Positions 35,231 through 47,714 of a stretch of 64,000 nucleotides of DNA are shown piece by piece; position 1 is the first letter of the stretch, and each line of letters begins with the position of its first letter. Made by a program: the position numbers and the translations under genes. A model generated the notes under the pieces. The model saw nothing but the letters and a program-made list of their open reading frames with translations, had not been told where the DNA came from and ran no database searches. Where the stretch lies: NCBI GenBank assembly GCA_933228895.1, contig OW121849.1, positions 42,626,354 to 42,690,353 of the forward strand, in the 5' to 3' direction. The stretch comes from Platycnemis pennipes (Eukaryota; Arthropoda; Insecta; Odonata; Platycnemididae).

Positions 35231-38029
35231 CTTTTTCACGCATTTACCCAATAAATTTGTACGATTCGACGCTGCTTCAAGTTATGAAATTTAATGTTCG
35301 TGTAAAACGCTCTTTAAAACTCATGGCTATTCATGATGATGAACAAGGAAAATATGAATTCGGTTAATAGAATAACGTGTGATATGTTATCATATCGAAT
35401 TATGAGATATTTCACAGAGTCTTGAATGTGGCGCATACTCGTGTAATTAAATGTCATCGCATTGAATAACTCTTATAAACCATCTTGGAAATAGGGGAAA
35501 GTAAGGTGAGGGAAGGGAAATAAAAGAAAACTGACCTGTATATAACCGGTATTGATACAGAAATTTTAAATATAATGGGAGATTGATATTTGAGAAATAG
35601 AAGTAAAAAGAAAGAGATTTGCAGAGGTAAAACTATATAAAACATAGAAGCGTACTAACGAAGATAATTGCACTGTATGAATATATTTAGAACACAGATA
35701 TATCTAATTTATTTGCAATTCAGGTCAAAATTAAGATAAAGTGTAAATGTTCATAAGGAGAAGAATCATTTCTTCGGATGTAAGAATAAAATTAAATATT
35801 TTCTCAGAGTAAAATTGCTAAAATTCTATATTTATAATATTAGTTGCTCTAGACCAAAAACTCTCACAGGCAAGGTTCTGTGAGCAAACTGAGGATTTAC
35901 ACCTAATGAAAAAATCACGGATATGACTTTGTTCTAAAGAATTCGATAGAGAAAGGAGATGGGAAAAGGAAGTGTACAGTGTATTAGCCTGTATTGAGAA
36001 GGAAAATGACAACGCGGATAGAGGTACGTACATTGTAAATAACTTTCATTTTCCACACAATAGACGAGCAGCTATTGCTCGTCTATTGTGTGGAATATAT
36101 GAATGTGTGTGTGGTGTGACTTGTGTGTGGTAATATATGAATGAGGGCAAGTACATAAAAGGAATGTGAGATAGTGTGTAGGACCATGATAATATGAAAT
36201 AAGAAAAGGTGAACCAAGACTAGATTACATCACGTTAGCCTTTCGCATCAAGGGTTTATTCCAAAATCATTTGAGGTACATCAGCGATAAATTCAAGTTT
36301 TAGTGAACAACTGCTGGGAATATAATGAAGAGTTTTCGATTCCACTGACGTCGCAATATATACTTAACGCTGAGAGTCCTGATGATTTCATTTCGCAACG
36401 CTCCCAAATAAGGATAGAGAGTTGATAGAGAAGTGACCACAAGTTAGTCCGAAACCAAAATTGTTGTCTAGAATGAATAATGGGGATAAAACGATAAATC
36501 AGATTAAGTGAGCTAGATTTGAAATTGAGCAAAAAAAATAAGTGGATGACTTAATGTGACTCATCGACTCATCCGAAGATTGGAGACAGATGGCAATATT
36601 GATGATAAGCTTAAAGTTATTGCAATTTAAGGTGGCTCCACCGAATTATGAAGTAGATGTCATTTTTGTGAAAATGTCAGAATACATCATTTTTTGCCCC
36701 TTCTATCGATTGGCAACAAAATAATTTGGCCTTACCATAATATATTTGAAGAAAAAAGACACTGAAAATCAGATATTTTATACGTGGCTATACGGCAGAG
36801 CATGGCTCTTGCAGTAATATTTGCAGATTAATAATGTAAGGAGAAATGTCGTTTTGACGAAAAACTAATATAAGATGCGTGATTTTACGTAGAAATTGGC
36901 ATTGTAAAAAAGTGCTCACCTTACCACACTTGTTTAATTGATATTAATAAATGTTTGCTCGAAAAAAAGCAGAAAAGTCTTAGTTACGTGAAAGTGGCGC
37001 TACAGTATGTTGTTATCATTGGCAACGATACTTGTGACGGAACGTGCTTACAAGCTTATTTACGGTCTTAATTACGGAATATACCTTACCAAGATCCTTC
37101 TTATATTTTTTACGTAATTTAAATATTTTATTGGTTATTGATATGGTGTAATTAATATCAATGCTTCCAAATGGTAGCAGCGTCATTGTTGCCAAACAAT
37201 TTTCAAAAATACGAATATTAATAAAATTCAAAACAGAGAGTTGTATTTGCAAGGGAGTAGTTTAAAACTAAGTAAGAAAATATTTAACCTATTTTAGAAT
37301 ACGTATTAGCGGAATTGAGCATGTATCCTCACTTTGTAAATTAAACGTGGCAACAACACGTCAGTCATTTTCCGAAGTCAAAATGAGTTAAAAGAGCTTG
37401 TAAAAAATAGAATGTAACTACACCGCGCTATAAAATAGCATACTCATACAATTATTGTGTATGCGTTATCACCCTGCAGATGATTTTCCATATAGGTGTT
37501 TTTCTGGATCGGTATTTATTCATTAAATAACATAGCTCTTTTACGGGATGTTGAATCGCGGAGTCACGGTGGAACCTCCTTAAGGGAGAGGAATTGATCT
37601 TTGGCGAAGTTAGGATCATATCAAAGAACGCACATCAATGCAGGTCAGTAAAACGAAACTATAAATAACGAATTTTTGCTTAGCATCAAGTGTTGGGACC
37701 TCGGATACGCCAGGATGAGCATGATTTCAGGCAAAGGTAGCAAGAGGGGATATCAGACATAAATAAGCGGTTAAATCATCCCAATGAGAGAGCCAATGAA
37801 GATGAGAATGTGTCGATTGGATCGTATGTTTCAGCAGAGCAGAATGGTCAGGTGATGTTGAGCAAATACTTGAATAGCAAATCAGCATGCAGAGTAACGG
37901 TGAATTATTGGACGCTTAGAAATATGGAATAAACCATTCCGGCAATAAATATTCTAAGTTTATGATAAAATTTGTTGAATTCCAAAATATAATGAACAGC
38001 AGTCTGCATCAAAGTGATACGTTTTATAA
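35231..38029. other. stretch with no supported gene; one perfect hairpin
   Basis: Between the tandem-repeat pieces I see only AT-rich DNA with short random frames, the hairpin listed separately at 36051-36095, and a GT-rich patch at 36106-36132. Confidence 0.4.
36051..36095. repeat. perfect 20-bp-arm hairpin
   Basis: TTCCACACAATAGACGAGCA (36051-36070) pairs perfectly with 36076-36095 across a 5-base loop. The outward TGTGTGGAA followed on the minus strand by AATGAAAGTTATTT resembles the TGTGGAAT ... AAAGTTTTATT block beside the hammerhead-type repeats. It may therefore be a very short palindromic relic of the same group. Confidence 0.8.
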
Positions 38030-38470
38030 AATCAATGGTACTAGGAAATCCTATTACTGAACGCCCTTTTTTCAGCCTTACCTTCCTAAATTCTCGACAA
38101 AAGGTTTACTACATTCAAGAACTACATATTTTCAAGGTATACACCATGCTGTTTTGGTTTTTACGACTCTAATATACCGCTGAAGTAAAGGATTCATATG
38201 TTACATGTACATACATCCCTAACAAACGTTATTATTTTGGGCTTAGCATGTACCATTTAATAACTATTCGGTAGTTATTCACATGACACGTAAAGATTGC
38301 TCAGGCTGCATCGTGGCATGACAATGACATGGGTTACGAGTGACTAAAATTCATGTTAACGCACGCATAATTGAAAGTATGATGTTGAAAATTTATTGAA
38401 CGACGGTTGCTATAGCACCCTTTCTCGTCCGGAAATTTTACTCCAAGAAAATGGTGGAAACTTTCAAGAT
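38030..38470 (+). repeat. third piece of the 646-bp repeat (part B plus shortened part A)
   Basis: Bases 38035-38410 match 34675-35045 over GGTAGTTATTCACATGAC, GTAAAGATTGCTCAGGCTGC and GTGACTAAAATTCATGTTAA. At about 38415 the sequence jumps to the part-A block TTTTACTCCAAGA-AATGGTG (as at 34580). About 500 bases of part A are therefore missing. The B-then-A order at the jump confirms that the family was once tandem. Confidence 0.85.
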
Positions 38471-41400
38471 TAATATCTATAAAGAAGCGCTACTATTGCA
38501 AAAAATCCAAATATGAAAGTACAAAGGGAAAAAGTTGTTTTTTAGTTATTTGATCTATGATCCAAAAATTCGGAATTACTGAAAAGAAAAAAACTTTCCA
38601 TTGTGTTTTATTAAAAGGCTAGAACAAATAGTGAACACCATTGCCGAGAGATGATGAGCAATGTTGTTTCTAGTCCATAAACAAAAGGATAATAAATGTA
38701 TTTTTTATTTTATATTTCAATGAGATTTCTCAAAGATAGACCTGAAGCATTAGGGTATCAGAATTTTTGGAAACTGGTTAACATTTTGTCCCATCATTAC
38801 GCTTACATTTGGCTTCTTATGTTATTAACAGCACAGGTTTAAGCGTTTCAAAAATTAAGCTGCAACATGTATTTTAGCTTGGTTGGATTTGCTTTTATAT
38901 TTCATCATCCGTGGATGTGTAACATCGCCTAGAAGGAGCTATGGAAGATCAAATAAAAATTCCAGAACTACGCTAAAATATTCTTCGTTAAGCATTGCAT
39001 TGTGTATTAAAAATCGTATTAAAAATATTTTATTATAACTGGCCTGTCTCACATCGCACAGATTGCCAGGAAATCAAATACATAATGCTTAGTGAATCCG
39101 GAATTCCTCTTTTTAATTTTTTTTATCATTTCAGTACTTTCAACCATGGTTTCTCATTATTGAGATATCTTGATTGCCGTGTATTTCTGGATACTTTGAA
39201 AATTAGTTGCCAATGACACCTGCAGAATACGAAGGTATTTGTGTTGAATAAGAGCAGAGAAAATCTACGTAGAGATGTTATGAAGGACTGTGCTAGTTAC
39301 ATAGAAGTATTACGCGACCCTATGGCAGGGTGCTGAGCATAATTCACTTTAGTTTAAGTCCGTCAAGACAATTATCCAGCCATTTGTTACAAGGTGTATG
39401 TTGCTTTAAATAACCCAAGTCTAGGTAAGCGTATATATATTCATCATCCACTCCGAAATATTACAGCTCCAATGGTAGACCCAACTTCTGGAAGGGAGCA
39501 GTAACTTTGCACTTCACTACAATGCATTAAATACAAATAAAACAGAATTGAGGTTCACTCCATGAGCTCCAGGTATCAAATTTAATGCATTGCATTACCT
39601 ACAAGAAACCATAAAGTGTATCTTTAGACACTATAAGTCCAATTTTTCATCAAACATAATTGTATCTTCATTAGCACGTGCGATCGAGAAAAAAATTCTC
39701 CTTCGTTATCTATGCTCCATAAAATTTCAAGCAGTTTCAGTAAGGTGATCAAATACGATGAAGAAGCGATGCTTAATTTATTGCGCAGTATAATATCACT
39801 GACGACTTACGTTTCAAGGTGTCCCAATTGCTACGGATGCATCACACCTTTGAACTATAGACATAGTCCTTAACCTCAATTATAAGACAAATATGACATT
39901 CATGCTTGTGGCTGGATTCAGACCGCAAATATAGGAACCTAAAGGCCGCACGTCACCGACCAGGCTGACGCTGCCAGCAAATGCATTAAATGGCGGTGCT
40001 TACTTGGCGCACGACAAATCATTCTTACATTCTAATTGATATCGATACCCGAGGTTAGCTATATCGTAAATACAGAACTGCGACCGAAAATGTTTGATTT
40101 TATTAAAGTACAATCGGCTCCGTGAGTTTTGCCCGAGGTGGGATTTTGAGTCATGGCATCTCTCTTGGAGATCTCAATGCCCACTCATTTGTGCACTCAC
40201 AATCTAGAGTAGAGAAAGTCTTTTTACTGCCCTATGCAAAAAGAAAACTAAGTCTATTTAATTACAACACGGGTACACAAACATCTATTCAACTTACTCA
40301 AGGCGCTCATTTTATCTCACAGGTGTCGAGGTTGTGGGAAAGACACGTTCTTGATCCTTCCAAGCATTCAACACGATGGAACATAAAATAGTTTCTGCCA
40401 TAAAAACGTTAAGTGCTACGATCATGAAATGGTTTTTAAAAAAACTTCCACGTTTTTACGATGGATATATAGATCAAATACCACGACCTCAACCCTATTT
40501 CCATGATTAATTCAAGTGGATTTGTTGGCACTGAGCTTGAAAGCAGAGAAGAGAGATTAAGTACAAAAAAAGGTATGTGGGGAGAACACTTGCTTTTGAT
40601 CTCATCCAATGGGGTTGCAATGCTGAAAATATATATTAGAAGACGTAACTTGGTGATATTGGCAACCAAGAGTGGAGCATGTCTTCAAAGGCAAAAAGAA
40701 GTGTTCGCTAGTAAATGAGGGAACATATACAAACATTTGCAAGCTAAATCGTATGCCTTTAATTGTGTCAGCATTAAATATTATCTTTGGAAATCGGTTA
40801 TAACATAAATCTGCACTAATTCGAATAATTCCTAACAAAAAATCCTTCGACTCCCAGGGGGAGAAAAGAGAAAGAGAGCTAAAGATATGTATCAGCTCGA
40901 ATATCCATTTGAATATCCCCTATATACCCAGAAAAAGTGGTATGGCATCTCGATTATCACAATATTTGGATTATAACTATATTTCCCATCGCACATCATC
41001 AACCGTTGGTATAATGGTTAAAATAACACAATTATGGCTATCAAAATATCTGGATTATAAATATATTCCCCATTGCTCATCATTAACCTTTGGAAGAATG
41101 GTTCTAAAATCCAAGTATATCGCACCGATTTCTTCTGTGTGTAAAGTAATCAAAAACCTGAAAGTTTACAAATTCAGATCGACTCTGGGCTAAACTCTTG
41201 CGCCACTTGCCTTATTTCTGACTTATTCAAAGTGATTCAAGATCTAAAAGGATTTTCTTTCCTTTCTTGAAATCCCAATCAACCAGAATCATTCAGTATC
41301 AGGTAACTTCATTTCTCTCCCCTCTGAGTGTCTCCGGATTCCCTCGTCCACCGTCCCATTGCCTCTCGAAACTATTTCTATATATGTTTCCGGGTGAAAC

Positions 41401-42049
41401 ACGACGAATATTAATGTCACCAACTGCTTGACATCTTTCTTAAACGGGCTTATAATTCGTTCTAGGCGAAGATCCTAATCACGTAAGCCGTGTCACAACT
41501 TTCCTCTGATAAACTGGCCTTTTTAATTTAATGTAACGCTCTGTTTTTTTATTCATTTTATTGCTACACTACGCTGTCAAATAGAGAAATAAAAATACTT
41601 CAGTGTGATGCAATTTATGTGACGCTAATGACCTTTGTCGTCGATGTACCTGTCGAACCAAAAATTAACTTAACCTTCTTTTTGAAACGCCCATTAAAGC
41701 ATAAAGTGAATGCTAGCCAATTTGTAAATCAAACCTATTATGCAAATTCTTTCATGGCATAATTTCATACCTTTCATCAGTGAATGAGCAATTTAGCTTG
41801 AGAAGTAGTTCCACCTCCCATCGCAAGTTTAAGTAAGATTCCACCTTGACAAAAGAAACTGGGAGAAGACAAGATGATTGGCGAACCACAGGTTATAGGT
41901 TAAAAAAGGCTTTATTCACAACATTTCCATTCGATTTTACTACCTAGGAAAAGGCCCTCCCATCACGACTACTAACCTCTGTATGTAGTGTAAGTAGCAT
42001 GCGACCATGTGAGTTTGTAGACATACATACATTTGCATTTTAGTGCAAG
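38471..42049. other. stretch with no supported gene
   Basis: Apart from an 84-base-period duplication at 40957-41106, I find only short random frames. The 89-codon frame at 40122 shows no domain. No RNA gene is visible. Confidence 0.4.
40957..41106. repeat. 84-base-period direct duplication
   Basis: TCACAATATTTGGATTATAA at 40957 recurs as TCAAAATATCTGGATTATAA at 41041, and similarity continues for about 66 bases. Because 84 is a multiple of three, a frame open through both copies (40909-41193) shows a repeated peptide: SQYLDYNYISHRTSST, then SKYLDYKYIPHCSSLT. There is no other sign that this frame is a gene. Confidence 0.75.
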
Positions 42050-42702
42050 TCATCCTCTTGCCAAGGTCAAAACCAAGGTTAAACTAGGAAAACAAAAACT
42101 GGAAGATGTGAAAGAGTTCTGTTATCTGGGATGTCAGGTAACCAGCGATGGACAAAGCAAGAAAGAAATATCAGTAGAATAGCCCAGGTGAAAAGGGCAC
42201 TCTATCAAAAGAATCTTCTGACAGCTGGAAATACAAACTTAGAAGTAAGGAAGAAATTCATCAGAACTTACATCTGGAGCATGTTTCTTTACGGCAGTGA
42301 GGCATGGACAATGACAGCAGCGGAGAAGAAAATGGTTGAAGCATTCAAAATGTGGTGCTACAGAAGAATGATGAAGATAAAATGGATCGACCGAGTGACA
42401 AATGAAGAAATCTTAAGAAGAGTGGGAGAAAAGAGAAGTATGCTGAAAACTATGAAAGGAAGACGGGACAATGTAATCGGCCATATCTTAAGACACGATG
42501 GCCTGATGAAGACAATCGTCGAGGGAAGAGTGAACGGGAAGAATGGAAACGGCAGGCCTCGTATGAGTTATTTAGAACAGGTCGGGTGTGATGTGAAAGA
42601 GAGGAATTATGTTAATATGAAGAGGTTGGCCGATAGAAGAATCGAGTGGGGGGCTGCGTCAAACCAATCTTAGGATTGTTGACCCATGACGATGATGATC
42701 AT
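42050..42702 (+). pseudogene. 3' end of the RTE-like retrotransposon (relatively young copy)
   Basis: From about 42063 it matches 26040-26672 closely. A 180-codon open stretch at 42131-42673 contains [60 protein letters not shown] and RRIEWGAASNQS. The start codon is internal to the original protein, since the endonuclease and reverse transcriptase core are cut away. The 3' end is CCAATCTTAGGATTGTTGAC followed by a GATGATGAT tail. Few disabling changes in the C-terminal region make this one of the least decayed ends in the window. A SINE-like repeat follows within 20 bases. Confidence 0.9.
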
Positions 42703-42719
42703 CATCCTCTTGGAGTCTG

Positions 42720-43048
42720 TATTCTAACTCTCACTCTCACTCACTCAGTGATTCAACCCGAAGGTTGGATTTGATAGGTGAGAGTAGAGCTCACCCCTTA
42801 CTGAGCCAAGGGCGTGTGAAATTCACACATTCAGGGTAGGGAGGCCAATTCCTTTCCCTGAGCCACCTGCGATTACCTACGAAGTTCTGACACGCATAAA
42901 ATCGAATCGCGACGATTTTTTTAGATGGGGGTGTCCAGAAAGGCTCATGCCCGGGATTTGAAAGCTTTTCCCGGAGAAGAATATTCTTCTCCGGGACTCT
43001 CCGGTCAGTAGCTCAGTGCTCTACCCACTAGGCCACCACGACCCCCCG
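42720..43048 (-). mobile_element. tRNA-derived SINE with a hairpin inside the tRNA-like head
   Basis: On the minus strand from 43048 the sequence begins with a tRNA-like pol III promoter: A box TGGCCTAGTGGGTAGAGC and, after an unusual spacer, B box TTTCAAATCCCGGG. Between them, at 42970-42995, is a perfect 26-base palindrome. A GC-balanced body of about 200 bases follows, ending in CTCACT/GAGTGA-type units near 42740. A tRNA head, unrelated body and simple-repeat tail define a SINE. It lies directly after a retrotransposon 3' end, whose machinery may mobilise it. It is not a functional tRNA: the boxes are too far apart and the acceptor stem does not pair. Confidence 0.7.
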
Positions 43049-43868
43049 TATTCTAAAAGAAAGTCCAAATATTCCCTGAGGTATGTTTTCTTGCTATTTA
43101 ATAACTTACTTTAGAATTACAGTGAACATATACAATACTCTCGATAACTCTTCACATTTTAAATACGGGGAGATGGTTCAATAAACAATAGAGTAGGTAT
43201 GCTTTGTGCACAGTCACGGTATAGGGAACCACCAATGCTATGAGATTTCAAAAGCATAATAGTATCGCACTGCAGCAAAGCTGTAATCAAATCAGGATAA
43301 ATATCTATTGATCAGGTACCTCGTTCCAAGCTCCAAGGTTTTTCTTCGAAGCCGAAATGGCAATTTTTTCCCCTAAACTAGCCGGCCGACGTGAAATTCT
43401 GGCATTGTGTGTACTTTTGTATTTCCCTCAAATCCCGCAACTTTACGCTCCACTCTCCAAAGCTTGATGCTGCAGACAAACCCACTTACAATAGTCTAGG
43501 TACTAGCATTGATATTAGATGTTTTCAATATTTTCACAAAAATCCAATTGCCAACAAGCATTTTGCCAACCTCCGTCCAACCACCGTCGACTAACTCATA
43601 GTGCATAAACAATCAGTAAGGAAACGAATTTAGGGGAGAATGTAGGAAGGATGAATGAACGTGAATAGTGAAGTGTGAATTAGATTTCGAGACTGATTCG
43701 AAGTAACTCAGGGGGTAGAGTTAGAATACACTCGGTCGTCGTGGCTGATTTAAAACCTTTAATGGATAAACGCGTGGTAGATAAATATAGCGAAAAGAAA
43801 GCCATGAAAATTTAGGCTGCAGCTGGGAATTATTTTTTAATGATGATATCTTAATGTTACTTCCGCTA
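43049..43868. other. stretch with no supported gene
   Basis: Only short random frames are present; no repeat or RNA structure was recognised. Confidence 0.4.
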
Positions 43869-44149
43869 ATATCCGTCATCTGGTTGTTTTTAGGGCATCA
43901 GCCCCTCATCCTAGGTGTGTCTTCAGGTTGAATTGACATTTTGGTTGCTGTATATTTTCCAGTCTGCAAAGACTGGGGAGGGGCAGATAGCAACCAATTA
44001 AACAACAGCCCAGATATAAACCAAATATCGACTTGAATATATGGCAACCAAAATTCGACCTGAAGGCGCCCTCAGGTTGAGGAGTGAAACTGTTTAAACT
44101 TGTCTTCCTGGGCGGAATTTGTCTTAAAAACAACCATCGTGACGGATAT
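43869..44149. repeat. 281-bp foldback/MITE-like element with imperfect inverted repeats
   Basis: The ends ATATCCGTCATCTGGTTGTT and its counterpart AACAACCATCGTGACGGATA are inverted. Inside, CTTCAGGTTGAATT...TTTTGGTTGC (about 43921) pairs with GCAACCAAAATTCGACCTGAAG (about 44043). The middle includes a small hairpin CCAGTCTGCAAAGACTGGGG. No coding content is present. The size and form suit a MITE; the superfamily and target duplication are not clear. Confidence 0.7.
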
Positions 44150-44326
44150 TCCCGCAAGTAATTGAAATATATCAATTATATGCCGCGAAATCCTCAAGAG
44201 TAATTACTAATGGTGATATGTCGCTATCTAAAACACAAATTTTAGACTAGTGACAACTTTTAATGTAAGTAGTTTATTTTGTTTTTAGGTGGTCCAACTG
44301 CCATGGGCATATATACCGCCATGTGC

Positions 44327-44436
44327 ATGGTTGATGCATTTGTCTTAAACTCCAGATTAGGTTAGGCGATGCAATGTAGCCTACTACATTGCATCGCCTA
44401 ACCCAATCTGGAGTCTAAGACAAATGCATCAACCAT
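44327..44436. repeat. near-perfect palindrome, 53-bp arms and 4-base loop
   Basis: Left arm 44327-44379 begins ATGGTTGATGCATTTGTCTT. It pairs with 44384-44436 with only a few mismatches, and the loop is CCTA. It would extrude as a long cruciform or fold as a long RNA hairpin if transcribed. No gene lies within. Confidence 0.9.
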
Positions 44437-47400
44437 AAGACAGAGGGATAATGAATTAAATTAAGGAAGATGAGTTATAAAGAAGACATTTTTTCAAGAA
44501 TGATTGCGTGTTGAAAGATGAAATTTGAAACATTCGAGCAATTACATAAAATACCATTTTACCGAGTATTTGTGGAAGACAGTAAAATTGGTGAATAGAT
44601 TTAAGAGCGAGAAAACGGTAGGAGAAACATCAGTGCTGGTTTACGGAGTACATCGAAGATCGCAAGTCCATCGTCTGAGGTTAAAATGACAGTTTGAGTG
44701 TATTCCTTATCCACCTTCTCTGGAAGGGAAATCAAACCACCCCAGAATAATCAAAGATATTGACCGAGTGAAGGGGGCTCACCCCAGAAGTACGCGGCAA
44801 AAGCAGGAAGAAAGAGGAAAAGTGGACCGCGTGGCGACGTAGGCTAGGAGTTTCCTGCAACGTTAAACAGGAAAGGAAAAAGATAATTCGCCGTGAGGGC
44901 AAATTTTGTGGGAGTGTAGGAAAGAAGGACATATATGAGCTAAAATTGAGTGACGTTAGATGACAAAGTCAATTGCGAATTCGGACACAAGTCATCTTTA
45001 GGGAATGAATATCGAGAACACCAAATATGGGAGTTGATGAAAGAATCTATGAATGAATTCATAGCGGTAAAGGACACATAAAAGAATGGGACAGGGAGAA
45101 CCAATACTTTTGCTTTTTTCAGTGAGATATGCCGAAATAGATCGGAGTTTTGGTAATATACAGATGTAGAGGTCACCCCACAATTCATAATGACACCACC
45201 TATGCCGAGCTTGGAAAATCAGAGACACCCATCATTACTCAAAACAGAATAGTGTCCACACTAAAAGAGATCATGACGAATTCCAATGTTTGCATTTTTT
45301 TGCTACGGCCTGCACAACTTTACCACAATTCCCACGGCTTCGTCATGGAGGAAAGGTAAGTTCCTCGACAATCGAACTCCTTCAATAGTCCTTTCATCAC
45401 CCCTGTCACGGTATTAATCCATCCTGAATTGCCATAGGTTTGAGTATTCTTCGCCTTATTACAAGTGCTCCAGCATCCACATTGAGACACGAGCATCAAA
45501 AAACAAATTCTATTTGCCTTCTGTGATTTCAGCTTGTGAGTAAAACTTACAATAAATATTGACTTAAAAATCGTAACTTCATGAGCGAGACTTCTAAAAT
45601 ATTTTGACACAAGGCCGACGGCGAAGCTCGATCTGTAAGATGAGCATTCGTATCTCCCTTTTAGGCTCTGATGTTTCCCTCGCCTGGGGAATGTTCCCAC
45701 AAAGGGCTCTTACTGCCATCTAGTTTGCCGCGGCGCACCTACTTAGTTCTACCGCTCTCGCTCGAGGTAATTTACCGAAGGAATAATTTTGCACGCACGA
45801 TACTTGGATATTATTTAATACGCTACTATTCAATAGATCCAGTTTTTTGAATACATATCGATTCCATATTTACCCTAAGACTATTAACAACTAAAACAAA
45901 TGGATTTTCCGTTCAAGCGAGCCATTTAACGAAAGGCCTTTGCTGTGAGCAGTGTATCACACATAAAAACCGTTCTGATGCGTACGTAATTCTGCGAAAA
46001 ATGTACATGTTACCATTTTTCATCAGTCTAATAAATAGTCGAAGTCAGAGTTTATATCCAGGACTCCCAATTGTATGTAAACGCCATCGTCCATCTAAGG
46101 GAACTAATTGATACATGAAAATGAAAAGCTGTGAGAAATTTTCTTTTCGCCAAAGGCATCAGTGCATTAATTAAAATGAAAAAATTAGTACTGGGGGACA
46201 ATGGTGGATTACGGAACTCCACGGAATTTCCTTTTTCCCCCTAAGTCTTACATAACGCAAAGGCTTCCCGGGGACGAGTGACACTTGTACAAAGCCCACG
46301 GAAGCTGGAGTTAATCGTTCGGAGTAACCCAATAGTACTTTGTGATCAGAAAAGTACGATCACACCAAAATGTGTAAAAGTGTAACAATATACTCAAAAC
46401 CATTATGGTTTTGTCAATTCCATTAATTATGAACCACGAAAAAATAAAGCAACTATGACAACAGTTATAGTGTGCGAACGGCAACAGGAACGAATCGCGC
46501 CGCTTGTTTTCATCTGGAATGAGTCTCGAGTGATCGTCTCTCAAACTTCTCACTAAAATGTTCTCACTATAATTCCAAAATACGTATTAAAGGTACCTAT
46601 GTAATAAATACCAGGCGGGGGAGAGTAGAAGAGTACGGTGAGTCAAACCATCCGACAAAAAATGTTATTGTATTTTCTTTATGTTTATTATGTTCATTGA
46701 AAAATTTTATATTGCATTTTATGCATGTTTATCACATTTACTGAAAATAGGACACAACTCTTTGTCCGTAAAAATGTGTATCTGTGTCCTTATCATCAAT
46801 TTTTAATCTTTGCCATCGACTCTTTCTCAAAGGAGTAAAAATACAGAATTTGGAAGCATATTATGCCTGCAGACCTATTTCAGCATTTGCAGATTTTAAT
46901 GTAGACTCACAAAAACTTGTTGGGAGACATATTCGTCATCATCATCTAAGCAGAGTTCTTCAGGTCCAAACTCTCATTGATTTGCCCCTAAAACCAAAAT
47001 TGTTCAAATCCTTTCGCATAATTCTGATCTCTGAATGATCTTCGAGTAACTTCTACTGGGCCACCTGGGATAGATAATCAAAGGAAATTAAAGTTTTTGA
47101 TCAACTTGCCGAAAATTTGAAATTTTACTCGCGGAGAAAATTGAGTTTTGAGGTCAACAAGAAGTAAATTGCATAACTACCTTTCCTAAGTATTTAGTTG
47201 CAGTTGATTCGCTAATACACTTCCGAACTTTTGATACAATGGCTTGAATAAGGGTAAAAACCGTCTACGTTCCTAAGTATGAAAAAGTCATAGACATACC
47301 CATTGTCCCCCTCAAAGCGTGTGTGCCAAAATCCGAAGATTGAGGGCTTCATGACGCTCCTCTACGATACAAAGGAATATTATCCTCGCCCGTTCAATAT

Positions 47401-47714
47401 CAATCTATTAAATCACCGCAATATTCAAATGTTATTATTCATGGCTAAACGTAGTCACAAACGACACCACTACGATTCGTATCATAACTGAGGTAGGAAG
47501 TGTCCTCATGCTTAGGAAAATACACCCACAACCAATCCACGCAAATTCTGGTATAATTAGATTTTAGAAGCACGTATGCGGCTCCTAAAACGTGCAGAGG
47601 TATTAGGAGGTGTGAATATTGTCTCGTATAATATGATAATGACTAGTAGACAAATATGTCAAAATAACTGCGAACAAGGTACAAAAAGTAGGGTTTAAGG
47701 GACACATGGTTATA
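44437..47714. other. stretch with no supported gene
   Basis: The longest frame (45320-45700, minus, 126 codons) has no recognisable domain and no flanking splice or promoter evidence. A short GC-rich patch lies near 45720-45770. Otherwise it is AT-rich with nothing repeated that I could detect. Confidence 0.4.

Noticed and set aside
45320..45700. 126-codon frame on the minus strand
   Set aside because: No recognisable domain, conserved motif or exon boundary evidence.
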